Shown one piece after another: positions 22,651 through 31,291 of a stretch of DNA of 31,372 nt. The notes beneath the pieces are model-generated. The model was not told the origin of the DNA. It worked only from the letters and a program-made list of their open reading frames with translations, and searched no databases. Each line of letters begins with the position of its first letter. Within the stretch, counting starts at the first letter, position 1. Origin of the DNA: JBMZCV01 sp049613665 (GTDB lineage: Bacteria; Bacteroidota; Bacteroidia; Chitinophagales; UBA2359); contig JBMZCV010000048.1 in the NCBI GenBank assembly GCA_049613665.1, positions 1 to 31,372 on the forward strand, written 5' to 3'. A program made the position numbers and the translations under genes.

Positions 22651-23424
22651 ATGAAAATTAATGTTCATTTTATCTTGCTACTTTTTACGCTTATTTTGCT
22701 GACTTCGTGTCATGCAAGCAAAAAAACAAGTGTTAAAAAAGAAAAAAAGACCGTTTCGGCTGCCGAAATCATGATGCAAAAAGTGATGGAAAACGAAATA
22801 GACGCACAATGGCTATCGGTACATGCCAAAATAAAAGCAAAGGATTCAAAGCAATCGCAAAATTTTAATGCTGATATTCGTATGAAAAAAGACAGCATTT
22901 TTTGGGTCACTATTTATCCCCCTTTTCTAAAAATTTCGGTAGCACAAGCCCTCATTACAAAAGATTCTATCAAGGTTTTAGACCGCATCAACAAAAAATA
23001 TTATGTAAAAAATATCGGCTATTTAGAAGAATTAGTCAATTATCCGCTTGATTTCAACAGCTTGCAAGGCCTCATTTTGGGCAATGCTATCACTAGCTTC
23101 AACGAAACAACAGTATTGACCAATGCCGAAAATACTTGCAGTCTCAATACAAAAGAACAGCAGTTAGATATGGCCTTACACCTTGACAATCAAGCATTTA
23201 CGATTAGAGAAATGTGTGTAGCCGACTCTAGCAAAAATCAAAGTATTAGTGTTAAAATGAGCAATTATAAAGATTTGAACGACAAAAAGTTTGCTCACCG
23301 TCGAGTCATTGATGTAAAAACGCCAGATACTTATCATGCAGAAATAGATTTTTCTAAAATAAAAATTAATGAGCCTTTGAGCTTTCCTTTTAAAGCAAGC
23401 CGCAAGTATGAAAAGATACGATAA
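22651..23424 (+). CDS. DUF4292 family lipoprotein (LolA-like), 257 aa
   Basis: I start at ATG 22651; the frame opens earlier at a TTG (22621) inside repeat copy B, which would put ten residues before the signal. Signal HFILLLFTLILLTSC, lipobox LTSC with Cys20. The mature part fits DUF4292: an early WLSVHAKI strand, SIFWVTIYPPFLKISVAQALITKDSIKVLDRINKKYYV split over two strands, and PLDFNSLQGLILGN. The family is predicted to have the LolA/LolB/LppM-type half-barrel that holds a lipid, so a role in lipid or lipoprotein handling at the outer membrane is plausible but unproven. Its 3' end overlaps the EnvC-like gene by 17 nt, and this pairing is common in Bacteroidota. Confidence 0.87.
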   Translation: MKINVHFILLLFTLILLTSCHASKKTSVKKEKKTVSAAEIMMQKVMENEIDAQWLSVHAKIKAKDSKQSQNFNADIRMKKDSIFWVTIYPPFLKISVAQALITKDSIKVLDRINKKYYVKNIGYLEELVNYPLDFNSLQGLILGNAITSFNETTVLTNAENTCSLNTKEQQLDMALHLDNQAFTIREMCVADSSKNQSISVKMSNYKDLNDKKFAHRRVIDVKTPDTYHAEIDFSKIKINEPLSFPFKASRKYEKIR

Positions 23425-24685
23425 CATTTTATTACAATGCTGTTTTTTGAGCAAAAAAGCATATCTTTGCATGTTTTTTTGTTTTAGCTTGCTTTGGAGC
23501 AATCAGATATTTGGGCAAACTAAAGATGAACTGCTTAAAGAAAAATATTTGTTATATAGCGAAATTGATATTGCTCAAAAATTGTTGCGAAATACCAAAG
23601 ACGACAAAAAAAGTTCGATTACAGAACTTGTATTGTTGCAAAAAAAAATAAACAATCGGCACGAAATCGTTGCGAATATCGAACAGCATGTGCAGCTTTT
23701 GGCAGGCAATATGAACACGATTGAATTTCAAATTGAGGAGCTTGAAAGCAAATTGAGGTTTATCAAAGCAGAATATGCCGATATGTTGCGAGAGTCTTAT
23801 TTGTCGCAAAACGATTATAGTCAATTGATGTTTTTGTTTTCGGCAATGGATTTTAATGACGCTTATCGTCGCTTCAAATATATGCAATATTATCGGAAGC
23901 ATCGCAAAAGTCAGTTGCAAGATATTTTGACGATGAAAGATACTTTGCAAGGCAAATTGCAAACTTTGGCAGCAGAAAAAGTGGAGCAAGATGAGTTGTT
24001 GTTGAGTGAAAAAAACGAAAAGCGATTGTTGGAAAATGAAAGACAAGAGCAAAAACAGTTGATTGGAAGTCTGAAAAAAACAGAAAAGCAAATTCGGCAA
24101 AAGCTGGCTCAAAAAGAAAAAGCTTTGTCGGAACTCAATGAGCAAATACGAGATATTATTGCGAAAGCAACAAAAAATGATGATGTGCCACCTCCTCCCA
24201 AAGCGGTAAAAAATGAAATAAGCCGCAAACCAACGCACAAACCGATAGAAGATGCAAAACTGACAGGTTTGTTTGCTAAGAAAAAAGGAAAGTTAGATTG
24301 GCCTGTTCATGAAGGTGTTGTAACAAGCAAATTCGGAAAAAATCGACACCCTGTTTTAAAAAATATCACAACAACAAACAACGGCATTGATATAACAACA
24401 GCAAAAAACACTGCTATCAAAGCCATTTTTGAAGGAACAGTTAGCAATATTTTGTTTAATCCTACATTTCAGTGGGCAGTTATTGTGAAACATGGAAATT
24501 ATTTTACGGTTTATGCCAACCTGGAAGAAGTCCGTGTAGCAAAAGGAAATAAAATTGAGGTAGGCCAAAAAATCGGTACGGTTTTCACGAATTGGGAAAG
24601 CGGAAAAACAGCAGTTCATCTTGAGATTTGGGAAAAAAACAAAAAGTTAAATCCTATTTATTGGCTGCGAAAAAAGGCTTCTTAG
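23408..24685 (+). CDS. EnvC-like murein hydrolase activator with degenerate LytM domain (425 aa)
   Basis: Signal peptide with cleavage near SNQIFGQ (residues 31-37), a long coiled coil (about 40-255, Q/E/K/L-rich), a proline-rich linker (PPPPK near 259) and a C-terminal LytM/M23 domain (about 295-420). The Zn site is lost: the first ligand is Asn in NNGIDI (about 322-327), and in the final motif AVHLEIW the first His of HxH is absent. Such proteins do not cut peptidoglycan but activate amidases during cell division or envelope remodelling. Two starts are possible: ATG 23408, overlapping the previous gene by 17 nt, or ATG 23471, directly before the hydrophobic core. I give the longer form. Confidence 0.88.
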   Translation: MKRYDNILLQCCFLSKKAYLCMFFCFSLLWSNQIFGQTKDELLKEKYLLYSEIDIAQKLLRNTKDDKKSSITELVLLQKKINNRHEIVANIEQHVQLLAGNMNTIEFQIEELESKLRFIKAEYADMLRESYLSQNDYSQLMFLFSAMDFNDAYRRFKYMQYYRKHRKSQLQDILTMKDTLQGKLQTLAAEKVEQDELLLSEKNEKRLLENERQEQKQLIGSLKKTEKQIRQKLAQKEKALSELNEQIRDIIAKATKNDDVPPPPKAVKNEISRKPTHKPIEDAKLTGLFAKKKGKLDWPVHEGVVTSKFGKNRHPVLKNITTTNNGIDITTAKNTAIKAIFEGTVSNILFNPTFQWAVIVKHGNYFTVYANLEEVRVAKGNKIEVGQKIGTVFTNWESGKTAVHLEIWEKNKKLNPIYWLRKKAS

Positions 24686-24691
24686 AATGAA

Positions 24692-24754
24692 ATAAGTGCC
24701 AAGCATTTAATGTTTTCGTTCTTTACTTTTAATTTTTTTTTGACTAAATTTTAG
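24692..24754 (-). repeat. Possible short copy D of the inverted-ended repeat
   Basis: One end (TAAGTGCCAAGCA, 24692-24704) matches the shared terminal sequence of copies A-C. The other end (TTTTTTTTGACTAAATTTTA) is only loosely similar to TATTTTTGTCTAGGTACTTA. It lies just after the EnvC-like gene and, unlike the other copies, points back toward the 3' end of its neighbour. Confidence 0.35.
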
Positions 24755-24766
24755 TTCTAAAAAAGT

Positions 24767-24774
24767 TACTTTTG
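24767..24774 (+). promoter_or_regulatory. Candidate -7 element upstream of tatA
   Basis: TACTTTTG fits TAnnTTTG on the plus strand. The nearest TTTG (24739-24742) is 24 nt away, wider than usual. Transcription from here would give tatA a leader of about 135 nt. Confidence 0.35.
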
Positions 24775-24916
24775 AACATTACTAAGTACAAAATTATAAA
24801 TTAATAATGATATTGCAATTTAATAGTTATTAAATTGAAAACCATTAAATCACTTTTTTTGTTCTGTAAGAAATTTGTTGAAGTAGATTTTCATTTATAC
24901 AAAAATATATATAACA

Positions 24917-25117
24917 ATGGAACTTATTTTATTATTCGTTGGCTATCAAGAAATTCTTATCATTTTCATGGTACTTTTATTGCTTTTTGGAGGCAAAAAA
25001 ATACCAGAATTGGCTCGTGGTTTGGGTCGTGGAATTAGAGAGTTTAACGACGCAAAAGCATCTATCAAAGATGAAATAGAAGATGGCATTAGAAAGGAAG
25101 AAGCGAAAAAAAGCTAA
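24917..25117 (+). CDS. tatA: Twin-arginine translocase subunit TatA/E
   Basis: 66 aa, typical for a small TatA. One N-terminal membrane helix (about residues 4-24, ILLFVGYQEILIIFMVLLLLF) is followed by the hinge FGGKKIPELARGLGRGIREF (24-43), which contains the hallmark FG and LPEL-like (IPEL) motifs. An amphipathic helix and a charged tail follow (EIEDGIRKEEAKKS). TatA oligomerises with TatC to move folded proteins across the inner membrane. No tatC is in the window. It follows the EnvC-like gene by 231 nt on the same strand. Confidence 0.93.
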   Translation: MELILLFVGYQEILIIFMVLLLLFGGKKIPELARGLGRGIREFNDAKASIKDEIEDGIRKEEAKKS

Positions 25118-25136
25118 AATAATATCGAAATAGCTG

Positions 25137-26705
25137 CTAAACATTTAGCTGCTGTCGCAAACTGCGTGCTACTTTTTCTAAAGTGTAAAGGCGGCCTGCA
25201 TCATAGATATATTTGTCGGGACGTATCACCACAAAATCAACTTTTTGCTTAGAAAACCAATTTGTTAAAATATTTTCGTCATCTATCATATCTTTATGGA
25301 GCGTCAATATTCGCAAATCTATTTTTTCTTTCAGATAAGAAATATTTGGTGTGCTAGTAATCGTATTTTTACGCAAGAAAAGCACAAAATTATTGTCCAA
25401 ATAAGAATCTAAATAAAGCTTTTCGGCTTCTTTGTTCAAAACTTTTGGCTGTATAAACAAATGACCGATAAGTTGTGGGCAATTTTTGCCTAAAAAACCT
25501 TTTTTGAGTGGCTTTTTTTTCAAAATAGCTGCTCGAATAATCGGTTTTGCTTGAGGGATTTTATTAGCGATTTTCAAAACTACATTGCGTAAAAAAGTTC
25601 GCATTTTAGCTGTTGTTTGAACAATACTACCTAATGTTATAGCTCCTTTTATCAAAGCTGCTGTATGTTCGCTTCGCTCTTCTTCATAACTTTCTAAAAG
25701 CTTTTCACTTGCTTTTTTTGCTAAAACAGCATCTAGCTTCCACGCCAAATTGTGTGCATCTCGAAAGCCAGAACACAAGCCTTGTCCCAAAAAAGGCGGC
25801 ATCATGTGTGCAGCATCTCCTGCCAAAAAAACACCTTTATCTTGCCATTTTTTAGCCAAAAGTCCATGAAAAGTATAAACATTAGCTCGTAAAATATCTA
25901 TTTTAGCGATATTTACCCATTTTGAAAGCCATTTTTCAACATTTTCTATTTTTTCGACTTCTTGCTTTGTCTCTCCTTTTTGTAGCATAAACTCCCAACG
26001 TCTATGATTTTTATGTCCAGAAACATAAGTTGTCGGCCGTTTTGGGTCGCAAATTTGTTGGTGAATGGTAGGCAAATTTGCAGTTTCATTAGTATATTTA
26101 TTTTTTAGTAAAGCATCGACCACTAGCCAAGAGTTATTAAACTTGAAATCTTTCATCGAAATACCCAACTTTTGACGCACAAAACTCTGGCCGCCATCGC
26201 AAGCAACTACATATTTTCCTGCTATTTGGTTTGTTTTTTGAGTGACCGTATTGAGTATTGTTAAAACATTCTCTTCTTCTTTTTGCAAAATGTTATTGAC
26301 TTCAAAACCTTCAAAAACACTTATATTTTCAAAGCGTTTTACACCTTCTCGCAATATGCTTTCGAGCTTTGGCTGAAAAAACCAAAAGTCGCTCGCAAAA
26401 CCATATTTTTGGTCTTTGCTACCCAACAAAATTTCTATGATAATTTGTTTAGAGGCTTCCACAAGTTGCATTTTTTGAAAACTTGTGAGATGTGGTAAGA
26501 TTTTTTCGTGCAAATCAGTAGCCTGAAAAATTCTAAGGCTTTCGTCATCGAGATGAACAGCACGAGGCAGTGGATAAATAGCCGTTTGTTGTTCAAAAAC
26601 AGCTACTTTCCAATGATATTTTCCCAATAGATTTGCCAACATTGCTCCAACAGGGCCATAGCCAACAATGATAATGTCATATTTTGCCAAAAAAAGAGGT
26701 GTCAT
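25137..26705 (-). CDS. FAD-dependent aromatic-ring monooxygenase, MhpA-like (522 aa)
   Basis: Group A flavoprotein hydroxylase. In numbering from ATG 26705: FAD-binding GxGxxG in IIVGYGPVGAML (15-20), RAVHLDDE (48-55), typical of the MhpA/resorcinol hydroxylase group, the DG motif ACDGG (Asp170-Gly171), and the GD motif FLAGDAAHMMPPFLGQG (Gly296-Asp297). A C-terminal region of about 120 residues fits the thioredoxin-like tail of the family. Substrate unknown; MhpA acts on 3-(3-hydroxyphenyl)propionate, but no catabolic genes are nearby. The frame extends to a TTG at 26726, which would overlap the previous gene; ATG 26705, 5 nt after the upstream stop, is better. Probably co-transcribed with the phosphatase gene. 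Confidence 0.88.
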   Translation of the reverse strand: MTPLFLAKYDIIIVGYGPVGAMLANLLGKYHWKVAVFEQQTAIYPLPRAVHLDDESLRIFQATDLHEKILPHLTSFQKMQLVEASKQIIIEILLGSKDQKYGFASDFWFFQPKLESILREGVKRFENISVFEGFEVNNILQKEEENVLTILNTVTQKTNQIAGKYVVACDGGQSFVRQKLGISMKDFKFNNSWLVVDALLKNKYTNETANLPTIHQQICDPKRPTTYVSGHKNHRRWEFMLQKGETKQEVEKIENVEKWLSKWVNIAKIDILRANVYTFHGLLAKKWQDKGVFLAGDAAHMMPPFLGQGLCSGFRDAHNLAWKLDAVLAKKASEKLLESYEEERSEHTAALIKGAITLGSIVQTTAKMRTFLRNVVLKIANKIPQAKPIIRAAILKKKPLKKGFLGKNCPQLIGHLFIQPKVLNKEAEKLYLDSYLDNNFVLFLRKNTITSTPNISYLKEKIDLRILTLHKDMIDDENILTNWFSKQKVDFVVIRPDKYIYDAGRLYTLEKVARSLRQQLNV

Positions 26706-26710
26706 AAGCT

Positions 26711-27982
26711 CTAAAAAATGCGACAACTCAACACAGAAACATCATCTGTATATGCTTGTTCACCTTTAAAACTTTTGATGCTTTGCAATAATTCTTCGTT
26801 AAAATCCGTCATATTTAAGTGAGCGTATTTTGTCACAAAATCTTGCAAACGTTCCATTTCAAAATATTCACCTTTTTCGCTTTCAAGGTCGGTCAAGCCA
26901 TCTGTATAAGTCATCATGACTGTATTTTTTGGCAAAATGACGCTACCTTCATTCACGAAAGGCAACTTTTCGATAGCTCCCAAAATAGTTGTGCCGCTTT
27001 CTAAAAGTTGAATTTTATCATTAGCAAACATAATAGGTGGATTGTGGCCTGCATTGATGTAGGTTAAGTTTCTTGTTTTTAGATGATATTTTGCCAAAAA
27101 AAGTGTAATAAATTTGTCGCCATTCGTAATTTCCATCACTCGCTGATTGAGTTCTAAAACCAACTCTTTTAAATTGCTTGTTTGTCTGGATAAAGTTCGC
27201 AGAACAGCTTGCACATTCGCCATTAAAAGAGCGGCAGCAATACCTTTGCCCGAAACATCGGCCATACAAATGACAAATTCATTCTTGTTTATCGGAATAT
27301 AATCATAATAATCGCCGCCAATGCTATGATGTGGCATGTAAAAGGCGTGCATTTCTATTTGCTCATTGTTGGGCAATACCGAAGGAATCAGCATATTTTG
27401 AACTTTACTAGCTACTTCCAATTCTTTTTTGAAGCCTTCTTGCTCAATCTGACGCTTAAAAAGTCTCTTGTTTTCAATAGCAACAATAATGATATTGCTA
27501 ATCGTTTGAATAAATTTTCGCTTTTCTCCCAAAGCCGCTTCTTTTTCTTCTTTTGAAAGATGCGGCTGATATTCGATATCACCTATTAAAATAAAAGCTA
27601 ATGGTTCTTCTTTATGATAAACAGGTATCAACAATTCAAAAGAAGAAAGGAATTTATCGTCTAAATCCTTTAAATAAGTTGTTTTATCATATATAAGTAG
27701 CTGTTTTTCAATATCTATTTGACTTATTGTTTTATTATTTACACCATAATAACAAACATAATTCCAAGTATCATTTTTATGCAATACTATAAGTTTGCTC
27801 ACACGCATTTGAGCCCGCAAAATAAATTCGTAGATACGAAATAATACTTCGGCAGGAAAGTTATTGTTGATGGCAGTTGTGATTTCGAGCAAAGACTCAA
27901 TTTGCAACTGTTTTAACAATAATTTTCGTTCTAGCTCTTTAGCTGATGACGACATAGTTTGCGATAAAATTGTATTGGTCAT
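26711..27982 (-). CDS. GAF-like / PP2C (SpoIIE, RsbU-type) serine/threonine phosphatase (423 aa)
   Basis: An N-terminal helical linker and GAF-like sensor region (about residues 28-175) precede a linker helix (175-200, ending VQNMLIPSVLP, the usual RsbU/SpoIIE entry) and a PP2C catalytic domain (205-423). Metal-site motifs are GGDYYDY (222-228), ADVSGKG (241-247), AGHNPP (311-316), YTDGLTD and the C-terminal YTDDVSVL. Such enzymes dephosphorylate anti-anti-sigma (STAS) proteins in partner-switching pathways in response to a signal bound by the sensor. No STAS or anti-sigma gene is near, so the target is unknown. A minus-strand TATATTTG (28031-28038) about 50 nt upstream fits a -7 element but lacks a -33. 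Confidence 0.93.
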   Translation of the reverse strand: MTNTILSQTMSSSAKELERKLLLKQLQIESLLEITTAINNNFPAEVLFRIYEFILRAQMRVSKLIVLHKNDTWNYVCYYGVNNKTISQIDIEKQLLIYDKTTYLKDLDDKFLSSFELLIPVYHKEEPLAFILIGDIEYQPHLSKEEKEAALGEKRKFIQTISNIIIVAIENKRLFKRQIEQEGFKKELEVASKVQNMLIPSVLPNNEQIEMHAFYMPHHSIGGDYYDYIPINKNEFVICMADVSGKGIAAALLMANVQAVLRTLSRQTSNLKELVLELNQRVMEITNGDKFITLFLAKYHLKTRNLTYINAGHNPPIMFANDKIQLLESGTTILGAIEKLPFVNEGSVILPKNTVMMTYTDGLTDLESEKGEYFEMERLQDFVTKYAHLNMTDFNEELLQSIKSFKGEQAYTDDVSVLSCRIF

Positions 27983-28030
27983 ATAATGTTTAAATTTGTT
28001 AAAAAGGCAACTTACTTTTTAGGTTGTTCA

Positions 28031-28038
28031 CAAATATA
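28031..28038 (-). promoter_or_regulatory. Candidate -7 element for the phosphatase/monooxygenase operon
   Basis: TATATTTG on the minus strand matches TAnnTTTG; no TTTG sits 19-21 nt upstream. Predicted leader about 40 nt. Confidence 0.4.
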
Positions 28039-28140
28039 AGATTTTATCGAACAAATGTTCTACTTTTCGATTAGTTTTTGAAAAATACTATGGTAAAATT
28101 ATTATATTGTATTAATTGTCTTTTCGTTAAAAATTTTAAT

Positions 28141-29946
28141 ATGAATTTTCCATCTATCAATGACTTGATAACAGATGCAAGTCAATCATTTTTGCGATTT
28201 CCAATCACAATTATTTCTTCTGTGCTAACAGCTATCATATTTATATATATGACAGAACATGATTTTTCGCCTGAAGATAATATCATGCTCTTCAATCTAG
28301 CTTTAATGGCAATGCTCAACATAGGCTTGAGTTTTGCATTATATCTGTTTGCTGAAAAAGAACAATTTTCGGTATCTAAAAAATATTTTTTACAAATAAT
28401 TAGTATTTTACTATTAGTAATTTATTTTTTCTGTTTGCCAAGTCATGTTATTCAGGAAATACCTTTTAAGCCTTATGCTCAATACTTCTTATTTGCCTTG
28501 GCACTTCATTTCTTTATCGCTTTTTTGCCTTATCTAAAAACAAAAGATGTCAACGCATTTTGGAGCTATAATACTTTTTTATTTACACGCTTCACAACTG
28601 CTATTTTCTTTTCAGCCACCTTGTTTTTAGGTTTAGCTTTTGCTTATGTTGCTATTAGTGTTTTATTTGATGGCAAGATTGAAGCTCAATTTTATTTTCA
28701 GACCTTTTTGTTTATCTCTTTTGTCTTCAATACATGGTTTTTTGTAGCAGGTATTCCAGATGATTTGAGTGTTTTTGATGGTAAGATACAATATAATAAA
28801 GCCTTAAAGGTATTTTCGCAATTTATTCTTATTCCATTGATGCTCATTTATTTAAGCATTTTATATTTATATATTGTTAAAATTGCATTGGCTTGGACAT
28901 GGCCTCGTGGCATGGTTTCGAGTCTTATTTTGGGAATTGCTGTTTTGGGCATTTTAGCTTTGTTATTTTTATATCCTTTGGCACAAAAAGACGAAAATAG
29001 CTGGGTAAAAACGATTTCAAAAGCTTATTATATCGTGCTTATTCCGCTCATTATCGTGCTTTGGCTCGCCATACAAGTGCGTGTAGGTAGTTATGGTGTT
29101 ACTGAAAATCGCTATTTTTTGATTTTATTAGCTTCGTGGCTTACCTTTATTTCGCTATATTTCAACTTGAAAAAACAAGCGAATATCAAAATTATTCCTA
29201 TTTCTATATTTCTTTTTATCACAGTAGCGGCTATTGGCCCCTTGAGTGCCTTCAATGTTTCGGGCCGTAGTCAAACAGCTAGGTTAATTAAGGTTTTGGA
29301 AGAAAATAACATGCTCGAAAACAATAAGTTTAGCAATAAAGCTGTAAAAATAGAACGAGAAACAGTTAATAACATAAAATCAATTGTTCGATATTTGGTA
29401 AATTTTAGCCATATTTATCGTATAGAGCCTTGGTATGATGGCGATTTTGACACTTTATTGAATAATGCAAGATATAATTATGAAATAAAAAATCAGCTCA
29501 TTGCTTTAATAACAGAAGGAAAAGAAATTGAATTAACAGAAAAAGTTGATATACAATATTATAATTTCAGCATCGCAAAGACCAATGTAGTGTTTTTAGA
29601 CAGCTATGACTATATTGTTAATTTTTATACGCTTCGCAAAAATATTGATTTTTCATACAAAATAGAAGATAAAAGGTATGAGATGCGTCTCAAAGATGAT
29701 TTTAATTTGCATATTTTGAGCGAAAATGATACCCTTATCACATTTAATATTAAGGAAAAATTAGTTGCGGAAATCAAAAAACGGCCTGATAATCTACATC
29801 CACAACTCAAAAAGCTAGAGTTGGTGGCAGAAAACGAGAAAAGTAAAGCAAAACTTGTGTTGTATCATGTTTATGTTAAACAACAAGGCGATAAGTATCT
29901 GCTACAAAATATGGAAGGAAATTTGTTGCTTTCGTTTAAGGAGTAG
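28141..29946 (+). CDS. DUF4153 multispanning membrane protein (601 aa)
   Basis: I choose ATG 28141 (MNFPSINDLITDASQSFLRFP), which gives the usual family N-terminus; the frame extends to a TTG at 28078 and an ATG at 28090. About ten hydrophobic segments fill the first 370 residues (for example ISSVLTAIIFIYM, LLLVIYFFCLPSH, VLGILALLFLYPLA). A soluble, charged C-terminal half follows (from about residue 400) with beta-rich stretches such as YYNFSIAKTNVVFLDSYDY. DUF4153 proteins are common in Bacteroidota; function is unknown. TTTG at 28077 with TATATTG at 28103 is an imperfect promoter candidate. The gene ends before a strong hairpin at 30029. Confidence 0.87.
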   Translation: MNFPSINDLITDASQSFLRFPITIISSVLTAIIFIYMTEHDFSPEDNIMLFNLALMAMLNIGLSFALYLFAEKEQFSVSKKYFLQIISILLLVIYFFCLPSHVIQEIPFKPYAQYFLFALALHFFIAFLPYLKTKDVNAFWSYNTFLFTRFTTAIFFSATLFLGLAFAYVAISVLFDGKIEAQFYFQTFLFISFVFNTWFFVAGIPDDLSVFDGKIQYNKALKVFSQFILIPLMLIYLSILYLYIVKIALAWTWPRGMVSSLILGIAVLGILALLFLYPLAQKDENSWVKTISKAYYIVLIPLIIVLWLAIQVRVGSYGVTENRYFLILLASWLTFISLYFNLKKQANIKIIPISIFLFITVAAIGPLSAFNVSGRSQTARLIKVLEENNMLENNKFSNKAVKIERETVNNIKSIVRYLVNFSHIYRIEPWYDGDFDTLLNNARYNYEIKNQLIALITEGKEIELTEKVDIQYYNFSIAKTNVVFLDSYDYIVNFYTLRKNIDFSYKIEDKRYEMRLKDDFNLHILSENDTLITFNIKEKLVAEIKKRPDNLHPQLKKLELVAENEKSKAKLVLYHVYVKQQGDKYLLQNMEGNLLLSFKE

Positions 29947-29960
29947 AAAAACTAATCAAG

Positions 29961-30152
29961 AAAAGATTAAGATTTTATAGCCATCTTTTTTGCATATAAA
30001 GAACATAAAAATTCTTACTTTTTTGCTCAACCATTAAGACATTAAGTATTGTTAAGCTTAATGCCTTAATGGTTATTTTTATGTTTCTATAGAAAATAAC
30101 AAATAAAGATTAAAGTTTTATAGTCGCTTTTTTTGTATATGCGGAGAATAAA
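29961..30152 (+). repeat. Direct repeat (~50 bp) in the gap before the Fic gene
   Basis: 29961-30009 and 30104-30152 are similar: both read AAAGATTAA, then GTTTTATAG or GATTTTATAG, a T-rich stretch and a TATA...AGAA...AAA end. The terminator at 30029-30074 lies between them. A second small repeat, GCGGAGAAT (30141 and 30176), precedes the Fic start codon. This may record a local duplication; no role is evident. Confidence 0.55.
30029..30074 (+). terminator. Terminator after the DUF4153 gene
   Basis: AACCATTAAGACATTAAG (30029-30046) pairs with CTTAATGCCTTAATGGTT (30057-30074), 18 bp with one mismatch and a 10-nt loop. ATTTTTAT follows on the plus strand. Confidence 0.85.
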
Positions 30153-30172
30153 GTGGATATTTACCGCAAAAA

Positions 30173-31291
30173 ATGCGGAGAATGAAAGGTTTTATATATG
30201 CTCATGAAAATTGGCCAAATTTCTATTGGCAAACAGAACAGCTTGTAACTTTACTTGCAGATGTCAGAAATATGCAAGGAAAGCTAACAGGAAAAATGAC
30301 GCATGTAGGCTTTGATTTGCGAAACAGAGCTTATCTGGAAACTTTGTCGCAAGACATTGTAAAGTCAAGTGAAATTGAGGGCGAATCGTTGCCGCTAAAA
30401 CAAGTGCGTTCTTCCATAGCTGTCAGATTGGGAATAAATTTGGAAGAACAAAATCTAAATACAAGAAATGTCGATGGAGTGGTAGAAATGATGCTTGATG
30501 CGACACAAAATTGTGATGGCGAGCTGAACAAAGAACGACTTTTTGCATGGCAAGCAGCACTATTTCCTACTGGCAAAAGCGGAATGTATGAGGTGATAAC
30601 AGGTAATTGGCGAGATGATTCGACAGGGCCAATGCAAGTTGTATCTGGAGCATTGGGCAAGCAAAAAGTGCATTTTCAAGCTCCTCAAGCTGAAATTGTA
30701 GCACAAGAAATGCAGTTTTTTTTGGAATGGTTTAATACAAAGCAAGGCCAAGACCCAATTTTGAAAGCAGCTATCGCACATTTATGGTTTCTGACTATTC
30801 ACCCTTTTGAAGATGGAAATGGCAGAATAGCACGAGCGATAACCGATATGATTTTGACAAAAGCAGAAGATAAGTCGCAAAGATTTTATAGTATGTCGGC
30901 ACAAATAGAACAGGAACGAAAGGCGTATTACTTAATTTTGGAACGAACCCAAAAAGGGAATTTAGATATTACAAAATGGCTTATTTGGTTTTTGGAGTGC
31001 CTAAAAAATGCTGTGCTTTTTGCCGAAACTATTGTTGAAAAGGTGCTGTTTAAGCATAAGTTTTGGGTTTTTCATAGCGAAAAGTCACTAAACAAAAGGC
31101 AAATTAAAATTATCAATTTGCTTTTAGACAATTTTAAAGGAAAATTGAAAACATCTAAATGGGCGAAAATCAATAGGTGTTCGCAAGATACCGCTTTGAG
31201 AGATATTCAAGATTTGATAAAAAAGAATATTCTGAAAAAAGAAACTGCTGGCGGCCGAAGTACAAATTATGAGTTGGTACAAGAATGGTAG
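30173..31291 (+). CDS. Fic family AMPylator with N-terminal inhibitory motif and C-terminal winged helix (372 aa)
   Basis: N-terminal DUF4172-like region (about 5-85, NWPNFYWQ) carries an inhibitory motif of the (S/T)xxxE(G/N) type, SSEIEG (65-70), whose Glu69 would block ATP binding (class II Fic). The Fic core (about 115-240) has the complete catalytic motif HPFEDGNGRIAR (210-221), with His210 as the base. A C-terminal winged-helix-like domain (about 305-372) looks DNA-binding. Fic enzymes usually transfer AMP from ATP to a Ser, Thr or Tyr of a target protein; the target here is unknown. The second ATG (30182, MKGFIYAHENW) may be the real start. It could be a solitary regulator; no antitoxin-like partner is visible before the window ends. 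Confidence 0.92.
   Translation: MRRMKGFIYAHENWPNFYWQTEQLVTLLADVRNMQGKLTGKMTHVGFDLRNRAYLETLSQDIVKSSEIEGESLPLKQVRSSIAVRLGINLEEQNLNTRNVDGVVEMMLDATQNCDGELNKERLFAWQAALFPTGKSGMYEVITGNWRDDSTGPMQVVSGALGKQKVHFQAPQAEIVAQEMQFFLEWFNTKQGQDPILKAAIAHLWFLTIHPFEDGNGRIARAITDMILTKAEDKSQRFYSMSAQIEQERKAYYLILERTQKGNLDITKWLIWFLECLKNAVLFAETIVEKVLFKHKFWVFHSEKSLNKRQIKIINLLLDNFKGKLKTSKWAKINRCSQDTALRDIQDLIKKNILKKETAGGRSTNYELVQEW

Noticed and set aside
23552..24238. 228-aa minus-strand ORF opposite the EnvC-like gene
   Set aside because: It is the mirror of a K/E/Q-rich coiled coil, giving F/L/Q-rich protein without domain or promoter; the plus-strand gene explains the openness.
24835..25038. 67-aa ORF overlapping tatA in another frame
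   Set aside because: The 24917 frame gives a textbook TatA; this one gives no recognisable protein.
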